A stretch of 64,000 nucleotides of DNA from the NCBI GenBank assembly GCA_965222645.1, contig OZ244968.1, forward strand, positions 3,224,001-3,288,000, written 5' to 3'. Below the pieces are notes generated by a model. That model searched no databases. It was not told where the DNA came from and worked only from the letters and a program-made list of their open reading frames with translations. The stretch's first letter is position 1; the number at the start of each line of letters is the position of its first letter. Positions 44,536 through 53,771 of this stretch are shown in pieces. Source of the stretch: JABDMH01 sp965222645 (GTDB taxonomy: Bacteria; Bacteroidota; Bacteroidia; Chitinophagales; Saprospiraceae). The position numbers were made by a program, and so were the translations under genes.

Positions 44536-45240
44536 ATGATTAGGTTTATTCTATTATCATGTTTTCTTGTGTTGCAAATCATTGCTTCAGGCCAAGGCAA
44601 AGGCAAGGCCCATGATCTGAAGCGGGACGCTGATCGAGCCTATGACAAAAAACAGTATGATGCAGCAGAAGAGGCATATCGAAGGGCGACAATCATTGAT
44701 CCTGATGACCGCGGAACGTTTAATCTCGGCAATGCGATATATAACCAGAGTCGATATGACGAGGCTGCTCGTCAATATGAGCGGGCTGCTGATCTCATAG
44801 AAGACCCAAAGGAGCGAGCTAAAGCGTGGTACAATTTGGGCAATGCCCATTATCTGAATCAGAAATTCGATCAAAGCGTCAACGCGTATAAGAGGGCGCT
44901 CAAGGCCGATCCCGGAGATTTGGAGGCCAAGCAAAACCTGTTGCTCGCATTAAAGGAATTAAAAATGCAGCAGCAGCAGGAACAACAGCAACAGCAGGAA
45001 CAGGATCAGAGTGAGCAGGACCAAAGCCAAGATCAACAGCAGGAACAACAGCAGCAAGATCAACAACAGCAGCAACAGCAGAACGCAAGCGAGCAGGAAA
45101 TGCCTGAGGAAATGGAACAAAAACTCTCCAAGGAACAGGCTATGCAGCTACTACAGATAATAGACGAAGAGGATAAAAAAGTGCAGAAGAAATTGAGAAA
45201 AAAAGAAGCGGGACAAAAGAAGAATCAAAAAGACTGGTGA
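44536..45240 (+). CDS. batC: BatC, TPR protein with Gln-rich linker
   Basis: A 234-residue exported protein. It has a signal peptide (FILLSCFLVLQIIASGQ), then about three tetratricopeptide repeats (residues 25-140: YDAAEEAYRRATIIDPDD, YDEAARQYERAADL and AWYNLGNAHYLNQKFDQSV). A Gln/Glu/Asp low-complexity stretch follows at about 145-182, and a charged C-terminus. TPRs suggest a docking role in the Bat complex. The GTG start of the next gene overlaps its TGA. Confidence 0.9.
   Translation: MIRFILLSCFLVLQIIASGQGKGKAHDLKRDADRAYDKKQYDAAEEAYRRATIIDPDDRGTFNLGNAIYNQSRYDEAARQYERAADLIEDPKERAKAWYNLGNAHYLNQKFDQSVNAYKRALKADPGDLEAKQNLLLALKELKMQQQQEQQQQQEQDQSEQDQSQDQQQEQQQQDQQQQQQQNASEQEMPEEMEQKLSKEQAMQLLQIIDEEDKKVQKKLRKKEAGQKKNQKDW
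44968..45081 (+). repeat. CAG/CAA-rich microsatellite-like tract in batC
   Basis: About 114 bp dominated by CAG and CAA codons, interrupted by GAA, GAC and AGC, encoding the Gln-rich segment of BatC. The trinucleotide unit keeps the frame if its length varies. Confidence 0.8.
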
Positions 45241-45725
45241 AAAACTGGATTTATACAATTATTATCTTCCTTGGTATGGCCTTGCCGGTCACTGCTCAGA
45301 GTGATCAGGAAAAATCATTCGAAATAAAAATAAGTACTGATACCATCTTACTGGGAAATACTTTTGAGGTGCGCTTTACTGCAAGTAACATCAAGGGCAA
45401 TTTTGAGGCCCCTGACTTTAAAGATTTTGATATACAGAGTGGTCCAAACCAGGCCAGCAACATGAGTATTTTAAACGGGGTGAGCTCACAAACAATAAGC
45501 TACAGCTATTTTCTTCGTCCACGGAAGATCGGTTCCTTTTTTATTGAGCCCGCATATTTTATCAATGAGACGGATAGCTACGAGACACCTCCTCTAGAGA
45601 TTATCTGTATGCCTAATCCTGATGGGATTAATCAAATATCCAGAATTGAGGATAATGGTTTTGGAATTAATTTCGGTATTCCAAGGCCTGTAAAAAAGAA
45701 AAAACTAAAGGTAACGAAGATTTAA
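45237..45725 (+). CDS. Short BatD-like protein
   Basis: A 162-residue exported protein starting at a GTG that overlaps the batC TGA. A signal peptide (IYTIIIFLGMALPVTAQ) is followed by one beta-sandwich domain: STDTILLGNTFEVRFTASN, APDFKDFDIQSGPNQ and YSYFLRPRKIGSFFIEP. The same sequence of motifs opens the full BatD six bp downstream (VGSTFGITFTLEN, FSPFKLVSGPSQS, FSYVLQATKAGSF). It is therefore a truncated tandem paralogue of the BatD N-terminal domain without its membrane anchor. Confidence 0.82.
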   Translation: MKNWIYTIIIFLGMALPVTAQSDQEKSFEIKISTDTILLGNTFEVRFTASNIKGNFEAPDFKDFDIQSGPNQASNMSILNGVSSQTISYSYFLRPRKIGSFFIEPAYFINETDSYETPPLEIICMPNPDGINQISRIEDNGFGINFGIPRPVKKKKLKVTKI

Positions 45726-45731
45726 TCTGTC

Positions 45732-47420
45732 ATGTATAGATTTTATAGCACATTGCTTGTTATTTTTTTTCTGTCATCGGTTTCTTTAGTTGGGCAGGTT
45801 AAATTTTCGACAGAAGTTGATGCCAAACAAGTTATTGTGGGAAGCACCTTCGGTATCACCTTTACTCTGGAAAATGCAGATCCCGAAAATTTTTCGCCTC
45901 CTGGTTTTTCGCCATTCAAACTCGTCAGCGGTCCTTCTCAATCATACAGATCAACCTTTATCAATGGCAAATCTTCCAAATCCGTGAGCTTCTCTTATGT
46001 GCTTCAGGCTACAAAAGCCGGTAGCTTCCGTATCCGGGGGGCTACAGTAGATGTAAAGGGAAAGACGCTTTCCTCAAATGCTGTAGCTCTTGAGGTCGTC
46101 AAAGCAGATAATAAAGTGGCGGACACTCCTCAATTGTTTTTGAAGGCTGAGGTTGAGTCAAATGAAGTATATGTCGGTCAGCAGGTCATATTGAGATATA
46201 AAATCTATACCCAGGTCAATATTGAAAATTATAACCTACTTTCTGAAAGTAGTTATGCCGGTTGTTTTGCACAGCCGCTAGATACGTATAAAGAACCGGT
46301 GGTGAAAGAAGTAGTAGACGGCAAAGAATACAGCACAAAAATTCTGCGAAAAGTGGCTGTGTTCCCACAACAGGGGGGGAAAATAGAAATTGAGCCGCTT
46401 GTTGTGCAGGTAGGCATTCCGAGTAAATCAACAATCAGACGTGGTCTGCTTTCCTCCTTTGGGCTCCAGCGAAAAAATGTCAATTCAAATGGTATAACTC
46501 TTTCAGTCAAATCACCTTACGAAAATGCCCCGGCAGATTTCTCAGGAGCTGTCGGAAACTTCGATGCGAGATTTATTTTATCGAATGACCAGGCGACGAC
46601 AGATGACGCGATTTCCATTTTATTAAAAATAAGAGGCAATGGTGATGTAAAAACAGTTCGTACACCGGAATTTATTCTACCTAAAGCATTCGAATTGTTT
46701 GATCCCAAAGTAAAGGAAGATAAGATGATCAATGCTACTGATTCTGTAAGGGGTGAGAAAACAATTGAGTATCTTCTTATTTGCCGCGAACCGGGTGAAT
46801 ACGAATTAAACCCCTCCTTTACTCACTTTGATCCGGTTACGGAAAAATTCAAGAAAACTGAAGATTCTTTTACTATCGAAATTAAACAAGGGAAACGATC
46901 AGTCACTTCTACTGCAGACAATCAATTGAAGAATGCATCGGGATCCGAAGGAGATGGGTTGATGTATAGCACACAATTGTTCAAGAAAAAAAAGCCACTT
47001 TATTTACGTACCTGGTATATCGGTTCATATATTTTACCTCTCTTGGCATTTGTATTCCTTAGCTGGAGATCAAAACAAACTCCAAGGGAAATAGAAATTA
47101 ATCCTGAAGAAATAGTCCGCGAAAGATTAAATAAGGCACATGAATTACTCTATCGAAAGGAGTATGATTCCTTTTATGAGGAAATAGCAATTAGCATAAA
47201 GCAATTCCTGGAATACAAATTAAATCTGCCTACTGCGGACTTGACAAAGGAGAAAATTACCGAACTCCTCAAAGAAAATGGTTACCAAGATCCAATTATA
47301 GAAAAGGTGAACCTCGTCTTAAACAGGTGTGACTATGCGATTTATGCGGGAATAAAGAGTGAGGAAAGTGTCAAGAGCATCTACGAAGATGCGAAGGATT
47401 TATTAACTCAAATGAGCTAG
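45732..47420 (+). CDS. batD: BatD, oxygen-tolerance family protein
   Basis: A 562-residue membrane-anchored protein. A signal peptide (1-20) is followed by three or four beta-sandwich domains up to about 400 (LFLKAEVESNEVYVGQQVIL, FSGAVGNFDARFILSNDQ, EYLLICREPGEYELNPS). A membrane helix is at about 425-443 (WYIGSYILPLLAFVFLSW), and a cytoplasmic helical tail contains LLYRKEYDSFYEEIAISIK and FLEYKLNLPTADLTKEKI. It is the last gene of the Bat operon, 34 bp before an unrelated toxin-antitoxin pair. Confidence 0.92.
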   Translation: MYRFYSTLLVIFFLSSVSLVGQVKFSTEVDAKQVIVGSTFGITFTLENADPENFSPPGFSPFKLVSGPSQSYRSTFINGKSSKSVSFSYVLQATKAGSFRIRGATVDVKGKTLSSNAVALEVVKADNKVADTPQLFLKAEVESNEVYVGQQVILRYKIYTQVNIENYNLLSESSYAGCFAQPLDTYKEPVVKEVVDGKEYSTKILRKVAVFPQQGGKIEIEPLVVQVGIPSKSTIRRGLLSSFGLQRKNVNSNGITLSVKSPYENAPADFSGAVGNFDARFILSNDQATTDDAISILLKIRGNGDVKTVRTPEFILPKAFELFDPKVKEDKMINATDSVRGEKTIEYLLICREPGEYELNPSFTHFDPVTEKFKKTEDSFTIEIKQGKRSVTSTADNQLKNASGSEGDGLMYSTQLFKKKKPLYLRTWYIGSYILPLLAFVFLSWRSKQTPREIEINPEEIVRERLNKAHELLYRKEYDSFYEEIAISIKQFLEYKLNLPTADLTKEKITELLKENGYQDPIIEKVNLVLNRCDYAIYAGIKSEESVKSIYEDAKDLLTQMS

Positions 47421-47454
47421 TTATATGACTTGTTTTATCTTTTTCTGATAAATA

Positions 47455-47703
47455 ATGAACAGAATCGAAAAAGAAAAACTACACCGTCGTACCTTTTGGG
47501 ATGTCGATTTTTCGGCATTGGATCCCGTCAAGGACAAAAAGTTTATTGTAAAACGCGTGGTCCATCACGGATCCGATCGAGAGATCGATTATATCGAATC
47601 TTTGTTTTCCCATCGTGAGATCTTTGGCATTTTAAAAAGATATAAGGGAGTTGATCCCATCGTATTCAACTATTATAAAACGATGTCCTGTGTCAGCGGT
47701 TGA
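47455..47703 (+). CDS. Putative antitoxin, second AbiEii-type pair
   Basis: An 82-residue basic protein. RTFWDVDFSALDPVKDKKF and VHHGSDREIDYIESLFSHRE match the pattern of small partners of AbiEii nucleotidyltransferases (DUF6922-like), as in the 22.8-kb pair, although the two are quite diverged. The next gene starts inside its 3' end. The antitoxin role rests on position and general pattern. Confidence 0.68.
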   Translation: MNRIEKEKLHRRTFWDVDFSALDPVKDKKFIVKRVVHHGSDREIDYIESLFSHREIFGILKRYKGVDPIVFNYYKTMSCVSG

Positions 47704-48316
47704 TCAAAAAATGAAATCTCTATTTAGAGTATTGATGGGTCTTGAATTTCTCGACAAATATTATTTGGCCGGGGGAACAAATTTGGCCATGAGATATAAT
47801 CACCGGACATCTATTGATTTAGATTTATTTTGCCATTCTGATTTCTCAATCGAAAGAAGCAATCAACTGAATATGCAGTTGAAGAAAGTCTTTGAAAAGA
47901 GAATTGACACGCAGGTATCTGAAATTGGGGTATTTTCCTTTATCGACGGAATTAAAGTTGATTTTGTATACTATCCTTACAAACTCCTGCATGAAGTTGA
48001 AGAATTATTGCACGGTAGATTTGCATCTGTAATTGATGTTGGTGCCATGAAAATCAACGCAATTGTAGGTAGAGGATCGAGAAAGGATTTTTTTGACATT
48101 CACCGGATTATCATGGAAATTCCTCTACAAGCGATCCTGGAGGCTTATCAAATAAAATACAAAATAGACCGCATCAATCTTGCAAAGCGTTCGCTGATCT
48201 ATTTTGAAGATGCTGAAGACAGAGAAGATCGGGACAATCTCTACAATCCTGTAGGCCACAAGCCCGGATGGAGAAAGATAAAAAGGGATATAGTTGCTGC
48301 GGTGAGAGATTTATAG
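47690..48316 (+). CDS. AbiEii/AbiGii-type nucleotidyltransferase (toxin), second copy
   Basis: A nucleotidyltransferase of about 208 residues. The GTG at 47690 gives 25 residues before the active-site loop, matching the first copy; an ATG at 47711 is the alternative. The loop is intact: YYLAGGTNLAMRYNHRTSID followed by LDLF. The later helix GAMKINAIVGRGSRKDFFDI carries the conserved Lys/Asp. With a GGT loop it looks catalytically competent, unlike the first copy. It overlaps the antitoxin by 14 bp. Confidence 0.82.
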   Translation: MSAVDQKMKSLFRVLMGLEFLDKYYLAGGTNLAMRYNHRTSIDLDLFCHSDFSIERSNQLNMQLKKVFEKRIDTQVSEIGVFSFIDGIKVDFVYYPYKLLHEVEELLHGRFASVIDVGAMKINAIVGRGSRKDFFDIHRIIMEIPLQAILEAYQIKYKIDRINLAKRSLIYFEDAEDREDRDNLYNPVGHKPGWRKIKRDIVAAVRDL

Positions 48317-48399
48317 CAGATTGTACTTCCCTGATCACAAAACTAATTTCTGATTTAGAATTAACTTCGCAGCTTCTTTTTGCAAAACAAAAATAGATA

Positions 48400-49839
48400 A
48401 TGCTTGGGAAAGCCACTCCGATAAGGGAAATTCTTGATGACGCAACCGTGGGGCAGCAACACGTTGTAAAAGGATGGGTACGCACGTTCCGGAACAATCA
48501 GTTTATAGCCCTGAGTGATGGAACTACAATCAAGACATTGCAGGTGGTTGTTGATTTCGAAAACACTGACCCTGACGTGCTGCGAAAGATTACCACGGGT
48601 GCTGCGCTTGGTGTCCAGGGGACCGTGGTTGAGTCCCAGGGAAGGGGACAGCGGGTAGAGCTTGTGGCTAAGGAATTGATCGTCTACGGGGAGGCGGATC
48701 CCGAGAAATACCCTTTGCAACCGAAGCGGCACAGCTTGGAGTTTTTGAGAGAGATAGCCCATTTGCGCTTTCGCACAAATACCTTTGGCGCTGTATTTAG
48801 AATACGCCATCAGCTTTCTTTTGCCTTACACCGATTCTTTCATGAACGCGGATTTATTTATTTGCACACACCGATTATTACCGCTTCAGATGCTGAGGGC
48901 GCAGGTGAAATGTTTAGAGTAAGTACCCTTGATCCTAAAAATCCACCTCTTTCAGAAAATGGCGGAGTAAACTATCGGGAGGACTTTTTCGGCAAAGAGA
49001 CCAACCTCACGGTGAGTGGTCAGCTGGAGGCAGAACTTGGCGCATTGGCTCTAGGAAAAGTTTATACATTTGGTCCCACTTTTCGCGCAGAAAATTCCAA
49101 CACATCACGACACCTTGCCGAGTTTTGGATGGTTGAACCTGAGGTGGCTTTTCACGACCTCAATGACAACATGGACCTGGCAGAAAATATGCTCCAATTT
49201 GTGATCAGAGATACATTGGAGCAGTGCCCTGATGACTTGACTTTCTTAAATGATCGACTTCAACGAGAAGAAAAATCAAAGCCACAACACCAGAGATCGG
49301 AAATGGGACTGATCGACCGACTTCAATTTGTGGTTGAAAATAGGTTTGAAAGACTTTCGTATACGGAAGCCATTGATATCTTAAGAAGTTCGAAGCCCAA
49401 CAAAAAGAAAAAGTTTTCCTTTTTAATCGATGAGTGGGGTGCCGATTTACAATCGGAACACGAGCGATATTTGGTTGAAAAACATTTCAAGAAGCCGGTT
49501 ATTCTCACAGACTACCCAAAGAAGATCAAGGCATTCTACATGCGTATAAATGATGACGACAAGACAGTCCGTGCCATGGATATCCTATTTCCCGGGATCG
49601 GTGAGATTGTCGGTGGCTCACAGCGGGAAGAAAGATTGGATGTGCTGCTCGCACGTATGCGTGAAATGAAAATTCCGGAGGAAGACATGTACTGGTTTTT
49701 AGATACGCGCAGGTTTGGGACTTGCCCGCATTCAGGTTACGGGCTGGGTTTCGAGCGATTGGTGCAGTTTGTTACGGGTATGGGCAACATCCGGGATGTA
49801 ATTGCATTCCCTCGATATCCTGGGAGTGCCAATTTTTAG
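48400..49839 (+). CDS. asnS: Asparaginyl-tRNA synthetase
   Basis: A class IIb synthetase of 479 residues. The N-terminal OB-fold (1-110) includes VVKGWVRTFRNNQFIALSDG. Motif 1 is near FALHRFFHERGFIYLHTPII, motif 2 is FRAENSNTSRHLAEFWMVEP, and motif 3 is GYGLGFERLVQFVTGMGNIR. The TSRHLAEFWM string separates it from aspartyl enzymes. It is full length and ends with IAFPRYPGSANF, the normal C-terminus. Confidence 0.97.
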   Translation: MLGKATPIREILDDATVGQQHVVKGWVRTFRNNQFIALSDGTTIKTLQVVVDFENTDPDVLRKITTGAALGVQGTVVESQGRGQRVELVAKELIVYGEADPEKYPLQPKRHSLEFLREIAHLRFRTNTFGAVFRIRHQLSFALHRFFHERGFIYLHTPIITASDAEGAGEMFRVSTLDPKNPPLSENGGVNYREDFFGKETNLTVSGQLEAELGALALGKVYTFGPTFRAENSNTSRHLAEFWMVEPEVAFHDLNDNMDLAENMLQFVIRDTLEQCPDDLTFLNDRLQREEKSKPQHQRSEMGLIDRLQFVVENRFERLSYTEAIDILRSSKPNKKKKFSFLIDEWGADLQSEHERYLVEKHFKKPVILTDYPKKIKAFYMRINDDDKTVRAMDILFPGIGEIVGGSQREERLDVLLARMREMKIPEEDMYWFLDTRRFGTCPHSGYGLGFERLVQFVTGMGNIRDVIAFPRYPGSANF

Positions 49840-49844
49840 GATTG

Positions 49845-50268
49845 CAGCCTATTTGTTCATGTTAGGAAGCCTAACCGGCAACCCGGTCATGTGTTTCGAC
49901 ATCAAGACAAATGATGATGTAAGACTAAGCTTGGACAATCTGTTTAAGGAGCTTGAATCAAAAAGAGTCGATACCATCAAATTCCAGTTGATGAGGGAAG
50001 AAGAAGCTAACTTTATAAGCTGCTGGAATTGACCAGATCGCAATGGAATCTCCTGCGGGCTATTGCCAAGGAAGAAATCGTCAATTCCCCCACTTCGAAT
50101 AAATATGTTCCAAATACGGGTTAGGCGCACACAGTACAGTGCGTCAGTCACTGAAATTCTTGTTAAATGAGCGAGCTCATTTATGATCTTAGGAGGTCCG
50201 ATAATAGCAATCCCAGTTACCACATTTACAACGTTTTTTTAATGCGCTGGTTACAATACATCCTGTGA
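49845..50268 (+). pseudogene. Decayed AAA ATPase gene, C-terminal winged-helix part
   Basis: A remnant in several frames directly after asnS. One frame (to about 50032) reads NDDVRLSLDNLFKELESKRV. A second reads LLELTRSQWNLLRAIAKEEI and VNSPTSNKYVPNTG. A third reads GLGAHSTVRQSLKFLLNERA. A further shift gives ELIYDLRRSDNSNPSYHIYN and VFLMRWLQYIL, ending at a TGA at 50266-50268. Read together, this is the helical and winged-helix tail of ATPase_2-type AAA proteins. The whole P-loop half is missing. The 5' limit is approximate. Confidence 0.75.
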
Positions 50269-50379
50269 CACCCATATCTATGGTGGGAACTCCCACTGCC
50301 CTAAATGGGGTTTATATGGGTACTAAATACAATTGCCCAGTCGTTTTACCGGCATGGAACTTGTTTAGATACTGACATC

Positions 50380-51246
50380 ATGATAAATCTGATCAAGCCA
50401 CTATTTTTGATTCTTTGCTTTGCGATATCAGGCTCTGATTATCAGACAGATAGGGCTACCGAATCCTTAGAAGAATCGGCTCTAGGTACATTGTCCCTGT
50501 TGAGTAATGACGAGCCCTGCTCGACTACCAATACGGTATTCGTGCCCGGAGAAAAAGTTGTTTACAAGATCTACTACAACCTTGGATTTGTCTGGATTTC
50601 TGCCGGTGAAGTGACATTTAATGTGGAAAGTAAAGGAGATCAATATCACTTATCTGCACTGGGTCGGACCTACAAATCGTACGATTGGGTTTTTAAAGTA
50701 CGTGATTACTTTGACAGTTTTGTCGACAAGGAATCTCTATTGCCAGAGCGGAGTGTAAGGAATGTATTAGAGGGGAAGTACACCTTATATGACGATGTTA
50801 CTTACCACCGAACTTCTGGGGTAGCTGTGTCTAAAAAAGGAAAGACAAAAGACAATTTAAACACCGAGGAAGTACCACTCGAAGGTTGTACGCACGACGT
50901 CCTGTCCTCGATTTATTTGCTTAGAAATATGGACTTTGACAATAAGGAATCGGGTACAAGAATTCCGATGAATGTCTATCTGGACCGCAAAATCTACAAT
51001 TTGGATGTGATATACTCTGGTAAAGAGCAGAAGAAAAGGATCAAAGGTCTGGGTCCGGTAAGCACATTATTGTTCAGGCCTCAACTAGTGGTGGGAAATA
51101 TTTTTAAGGACAATGAGGGTATGAAGGTCTGGGTATCTAATGACCAAAACAAGATTCCGTTGATGATCGAATCACCGATCTCAGTGGGATCCATAAAGTG
51201 TGTTCTCAAAAAGCATACTGGATTAAAATATCCTGCTGCTTTTTAA
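50380..51246 (+). CDS. DUF3108 exported protein
   Basis: A 288-residue protein from the ATG at 50380; the frame is open from 50305, but only this start gives a signal peptide (INLIKPLFLILCFAISG). The DUF3108 domain shows FVPGEKVVYKIYYNLGFVWI, SAGEVTFNVESKGDQYHLSA, a SYDWVFKVRDYFDSFVD strand and GCTHDVLSSIYLLRNMDF. Members are periplasmic or envelope proteins without a firm function. It pairs with the DUF4230 gene 6 bp downstream. Confidence 0.85.
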   Translation: MINLIKPLFLILCFAISGSDYQTDRATESLEESALGTLSLLSNDEPCSTTNTVFVPGEKVVYKIYYNLGFVWISAGEVTFNVESKGDQYHLSALGRTYKSYDWVFKVRDYFDSFVDKESLLPERSVRNVLEGKYTLYDDVTYHRTSGVAVSKKGKTKDNLNTEEVPLEGCTHDVLSSIYLLRNMDFDNKESGTRIPMNVYLDRKIYNLDVIYSGKEQKKRIKGLGPVSTLLFRPQLVVGNIFKDNEGMKVWVSNDQNKIPLMIESPISVGSIKCVLKKHTGLKYPAAF

Positions 51247-51252
51247 TAAGCT

Positions 51253-51846
51253 ATGCGAAAATATCTTTGGATCGTGGCAGTGATCAGTGCATTTGCACTC
51301 GGAATCTATATCACATCAATCGATTGGCTGCCCCACTTTGACAAACACACAGATCAGGAAGCTTCAGTCTTGCTCGAACGGATCGAAAAAGTCACGAAGC
51401 TAGTCACTGTGAGCGGATACTTTTCCGAGGTATACGACTATAAGGATTACTATGGTTATGATTGGTCGATTTTTAGAAAAAAAGCATTGATCAGAGTTAA
51501 AGCCAATGTATTGGCAGGGTATGATCTAGATCAAATCAATTTTGAGGCTGATTCAAAGGATAAAGTCATCATAGTGAGTGGTCTGCCAAAGCCGGAGATT
51601 TTGAGCATCGATCATGATCTCGATTACTACGATCTCACCGAAGGCACATTTAATACCTTTACCAAGGATGATCTGAACAAACTAAATGAACAAGCCAAGG
51701 ACTATGTGGAAAATGCTGCCCTCTCGGGTGACCTCATTGCACAAGCTGAGGAAAGAGGAAATGAGCTCCTTGAGACGATTCGCTTTTTAGTGGAGGGCAG
51801 TGGTTGGAGACTTGAGATGAGAGAATCCCCTCCAACTCTGAATTAG
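51253..51846 (+). CDS. DUF4230 protein
   Basis: A 197-residue protein with an N-terminal membrane helix (YLWIVAVISAFALGIYI). The DUF4230 domain follows: LERIEKVTKLVTVSGYFSEV, KKALIRVKANVLAGYDLDQI and VIIVSGLPKPEILSIDHDL. The C-terminal part is helical (LNKLNEQAKDYVENAALSG). Function is unknown. It is probably co-transcribed with DUF3108. Confidence 0.85.
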   Translation: MRKYLWIVAVISAFALGIYITSIDWLPHFDKHTDQEASVLLERIEKVTKLVTVSGYFSEVYDYKDYYGYDWSIFRKKALIRVKANVLAGYDLDQINFEADSKDKVIIVSGLPKPEILSIDHDLDYYDLTEGTFNTFTKDDLNKLNEQAKDYVENAALSGDLIAQAEERGNELLETIRFLVEGSGWRLEMRESPPTLN

Positions 51847-52200
51847 ATACTGCCCAGACCGGAATCCGCCTAAATAGTCGAGAATTACAAGAGTTCCCAG
51901 TGACTTGGACCTATTTTCGCTAAACAGTTTAACTTCTTGTTTTTACACGATCCCTTCAGTTACTACCTCCTTGATTGTTCTGGGTATTCCACAGGTCATA
52001 TTGGCACTTTCACACGACGACTGGAAGGGGAGATTTCTTTTTTGTGAAACATTCATTTTGCTTTTCAAAATCAGCTCTGACATACTTCTATTAGTAATCA
52101 AAATTTTATATAGAAAGGACTCCGATCTTCATGCTTCCTACTTCATGCGTCTAAATCTTTTTATCTACTTTTAAGCATTTAGCGCAAGTATAGAAATCCT
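51847..52200. other. Region without a supported gene, containing one doubtful ORF
   Basis: A 354-bp gap. The plus strand holds an 89-codon ORF at 51905-52174 rich in Leu, Ile and Phe (SVTTSLIVLGIPQVILA, ETFILLFKISSDILLLVIKI). It has membrane-like composition but no recognised family and an unconvincing start. I did not call it a gene. No hairpin or consensus promoter was found. Confidence 0.4.
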
Positions 52201-53702
52201 ATGAGCACGATTGATCCGACCACAACTAAGGGCTTCTTTGGTCATCCGAAGGGACTATCCACCTTATTTTTCACGGAGATGTGGGAGCGGTTCAGTTATT
52301 ATGGAATGCGGGCCATATTGATCCTCTTTATGACCGCTGCTGCGACAGAAGGAGGATTGGGATTCTCAGTGAGTAAATCTGCTGCCATTTACGGACTTTA
52401 CACATGTGGGGTCTATTTACTCACCTTACCGGGAGGATGGCTTGCCGACCGCATCATCGGTCAACGAAGGGCCATCTGGTATGGTGGGATCATCATTGCC
52501 TGTGGACACTTTATTCTGGCAGTCCCAAATGAATACACTTTTTATCTTGGACTGCTCTTTATTGTTGTAGGTACCGGATTGCTCAAGCCCAACATTAGTA
52601 CCTGCGTTGGTGAGCTTTATCCCGATAAAGGTGCGAGGAGGATGCAGGTTTTAGCATTTTCTATATGGGCATCAATCTCGGAGCCTTTCTTGGTCCCCTT
52701 CTCTGCGGCTATTTTGCGGAAAATGTAAACTGGCATCTGGGATTTGCCCTGGCCGGCATTGGAATGATACTTGGGCTCATCCAGTACAGACTTACGGCAA
52801 GTAAGAATCTGGGTGATATTGGTGTCCAGGCAAATATAGCCATAGACAAGGAAGCTCCTGTGAAAAGTGGAAACAGCACCTTTGCATGGATATTTGCAGG
52901 ACTGACAGTGGCTGTTTTATTTGTTTTGCAAAATACAGGTGTGATCGACCTGGCAACGGCAGAGGGCCTGGCTGAGGCTGTATTTTATGTTATTGCCACG
53001 GTGGTTTTCCTATACTTCATTTACGTAATTACCTATGGAGGATTAAGCGAAGCAGAAAGAAAAAGAGTATTTGTAATCTTCCTCCTGGTTTTGGGCGCAG
53101 CAGTATTTTGGTCCGGATTTGAGCAGGCTGGATCGGCACTAAATCTCTTTGCTGAAAACAATACCCAGCGCATGTTTGGAGGCTGGGAAATGCCCGCCAG
53201 CTGGCTGCAAAGTGTAAACTCCTTTTTTATTATCACCCTTGCACCTTTGTTTGGCGCCCTTTGGATCAAGCTGGCTCAGCGACACATGAATCCGCGCACT
53301 CCGATAAAATTTGCCCTTGGCTTGATCTTTTTAGCGTTGGGTTTTTTAGTGATGTATTATGCCGCTAAAATTGCCACCCAGGGTATGAAGGCATCAATGC
53401 TGTTTCTGATTTTCACTTATTTCCTACATACGGTAGGTGAACTGTGCCTAAGTCCGGTGGGGCTGAGTACAACAACGAAACTAGCGCCTAAACGATACGT
53501 GGGGCAGATGATGGGCATGTGGTTTGTGGGTGCGGCATTGGGTAATCTTGTTGCGGGAATCGTTGCTGGAAATTTTGATCCCAGTCAAATCGAGCAAGTA
53601 CCGGATCTCTTCTGGACCATGGTGTTGACAGGCCTTGGGGCCGGTATCATCTTCCTGGTGCTCAGTCCGGTTATGAAAAAATGGATGGGATCGATCGATT
53701 GA
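52201..53702 (+). pseudogene. POT/PTR2 peptide transporter, interrupted by a -1 frameshift
   Basis: A proton-coupled di/tripeptide transporter of the major facilitator superfamily. The first frame (52201-52728) has TLFFTEMWERFSYYGMRAIL (the POT ExxERF motif region) and GLLKPNISTCVGELYPDKGA. At about 52640, in AGGAGG, one base appears missing. The other frame then continues DAGFSIFYMGINLGAFLGPL and runs to 53702, with FWSGFEQAGSALNLFAENNT and GELCLSPVGLSTTTKLAPKR. The joined product would be about 500 residues with 12-14 helices, the normal length. It is either a recent inactivation or a sequence error. Confidence 0.88.
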
Positions 53703-53771
53703 TTTAGAATGGTGAAAGAGTAATAGCCCAGACGGCAACTAAATACCCTGTTCTTCTCACATCAATCTATT

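Noticed and set aside
49802..50032. Independent 76-residue gene overlapping the asnS end.
   Set aside because: Its distal part is better explained as one frame of the decayed ATPase; its first codons are an alternative frame of asnS.
52640..52645. Programmed ribosomal frameshift in the POT transporter.
   Set aside because: No slippery heptamer or downstream stimulatory hairpin was seen; a simple 1-nt loss explains the data.
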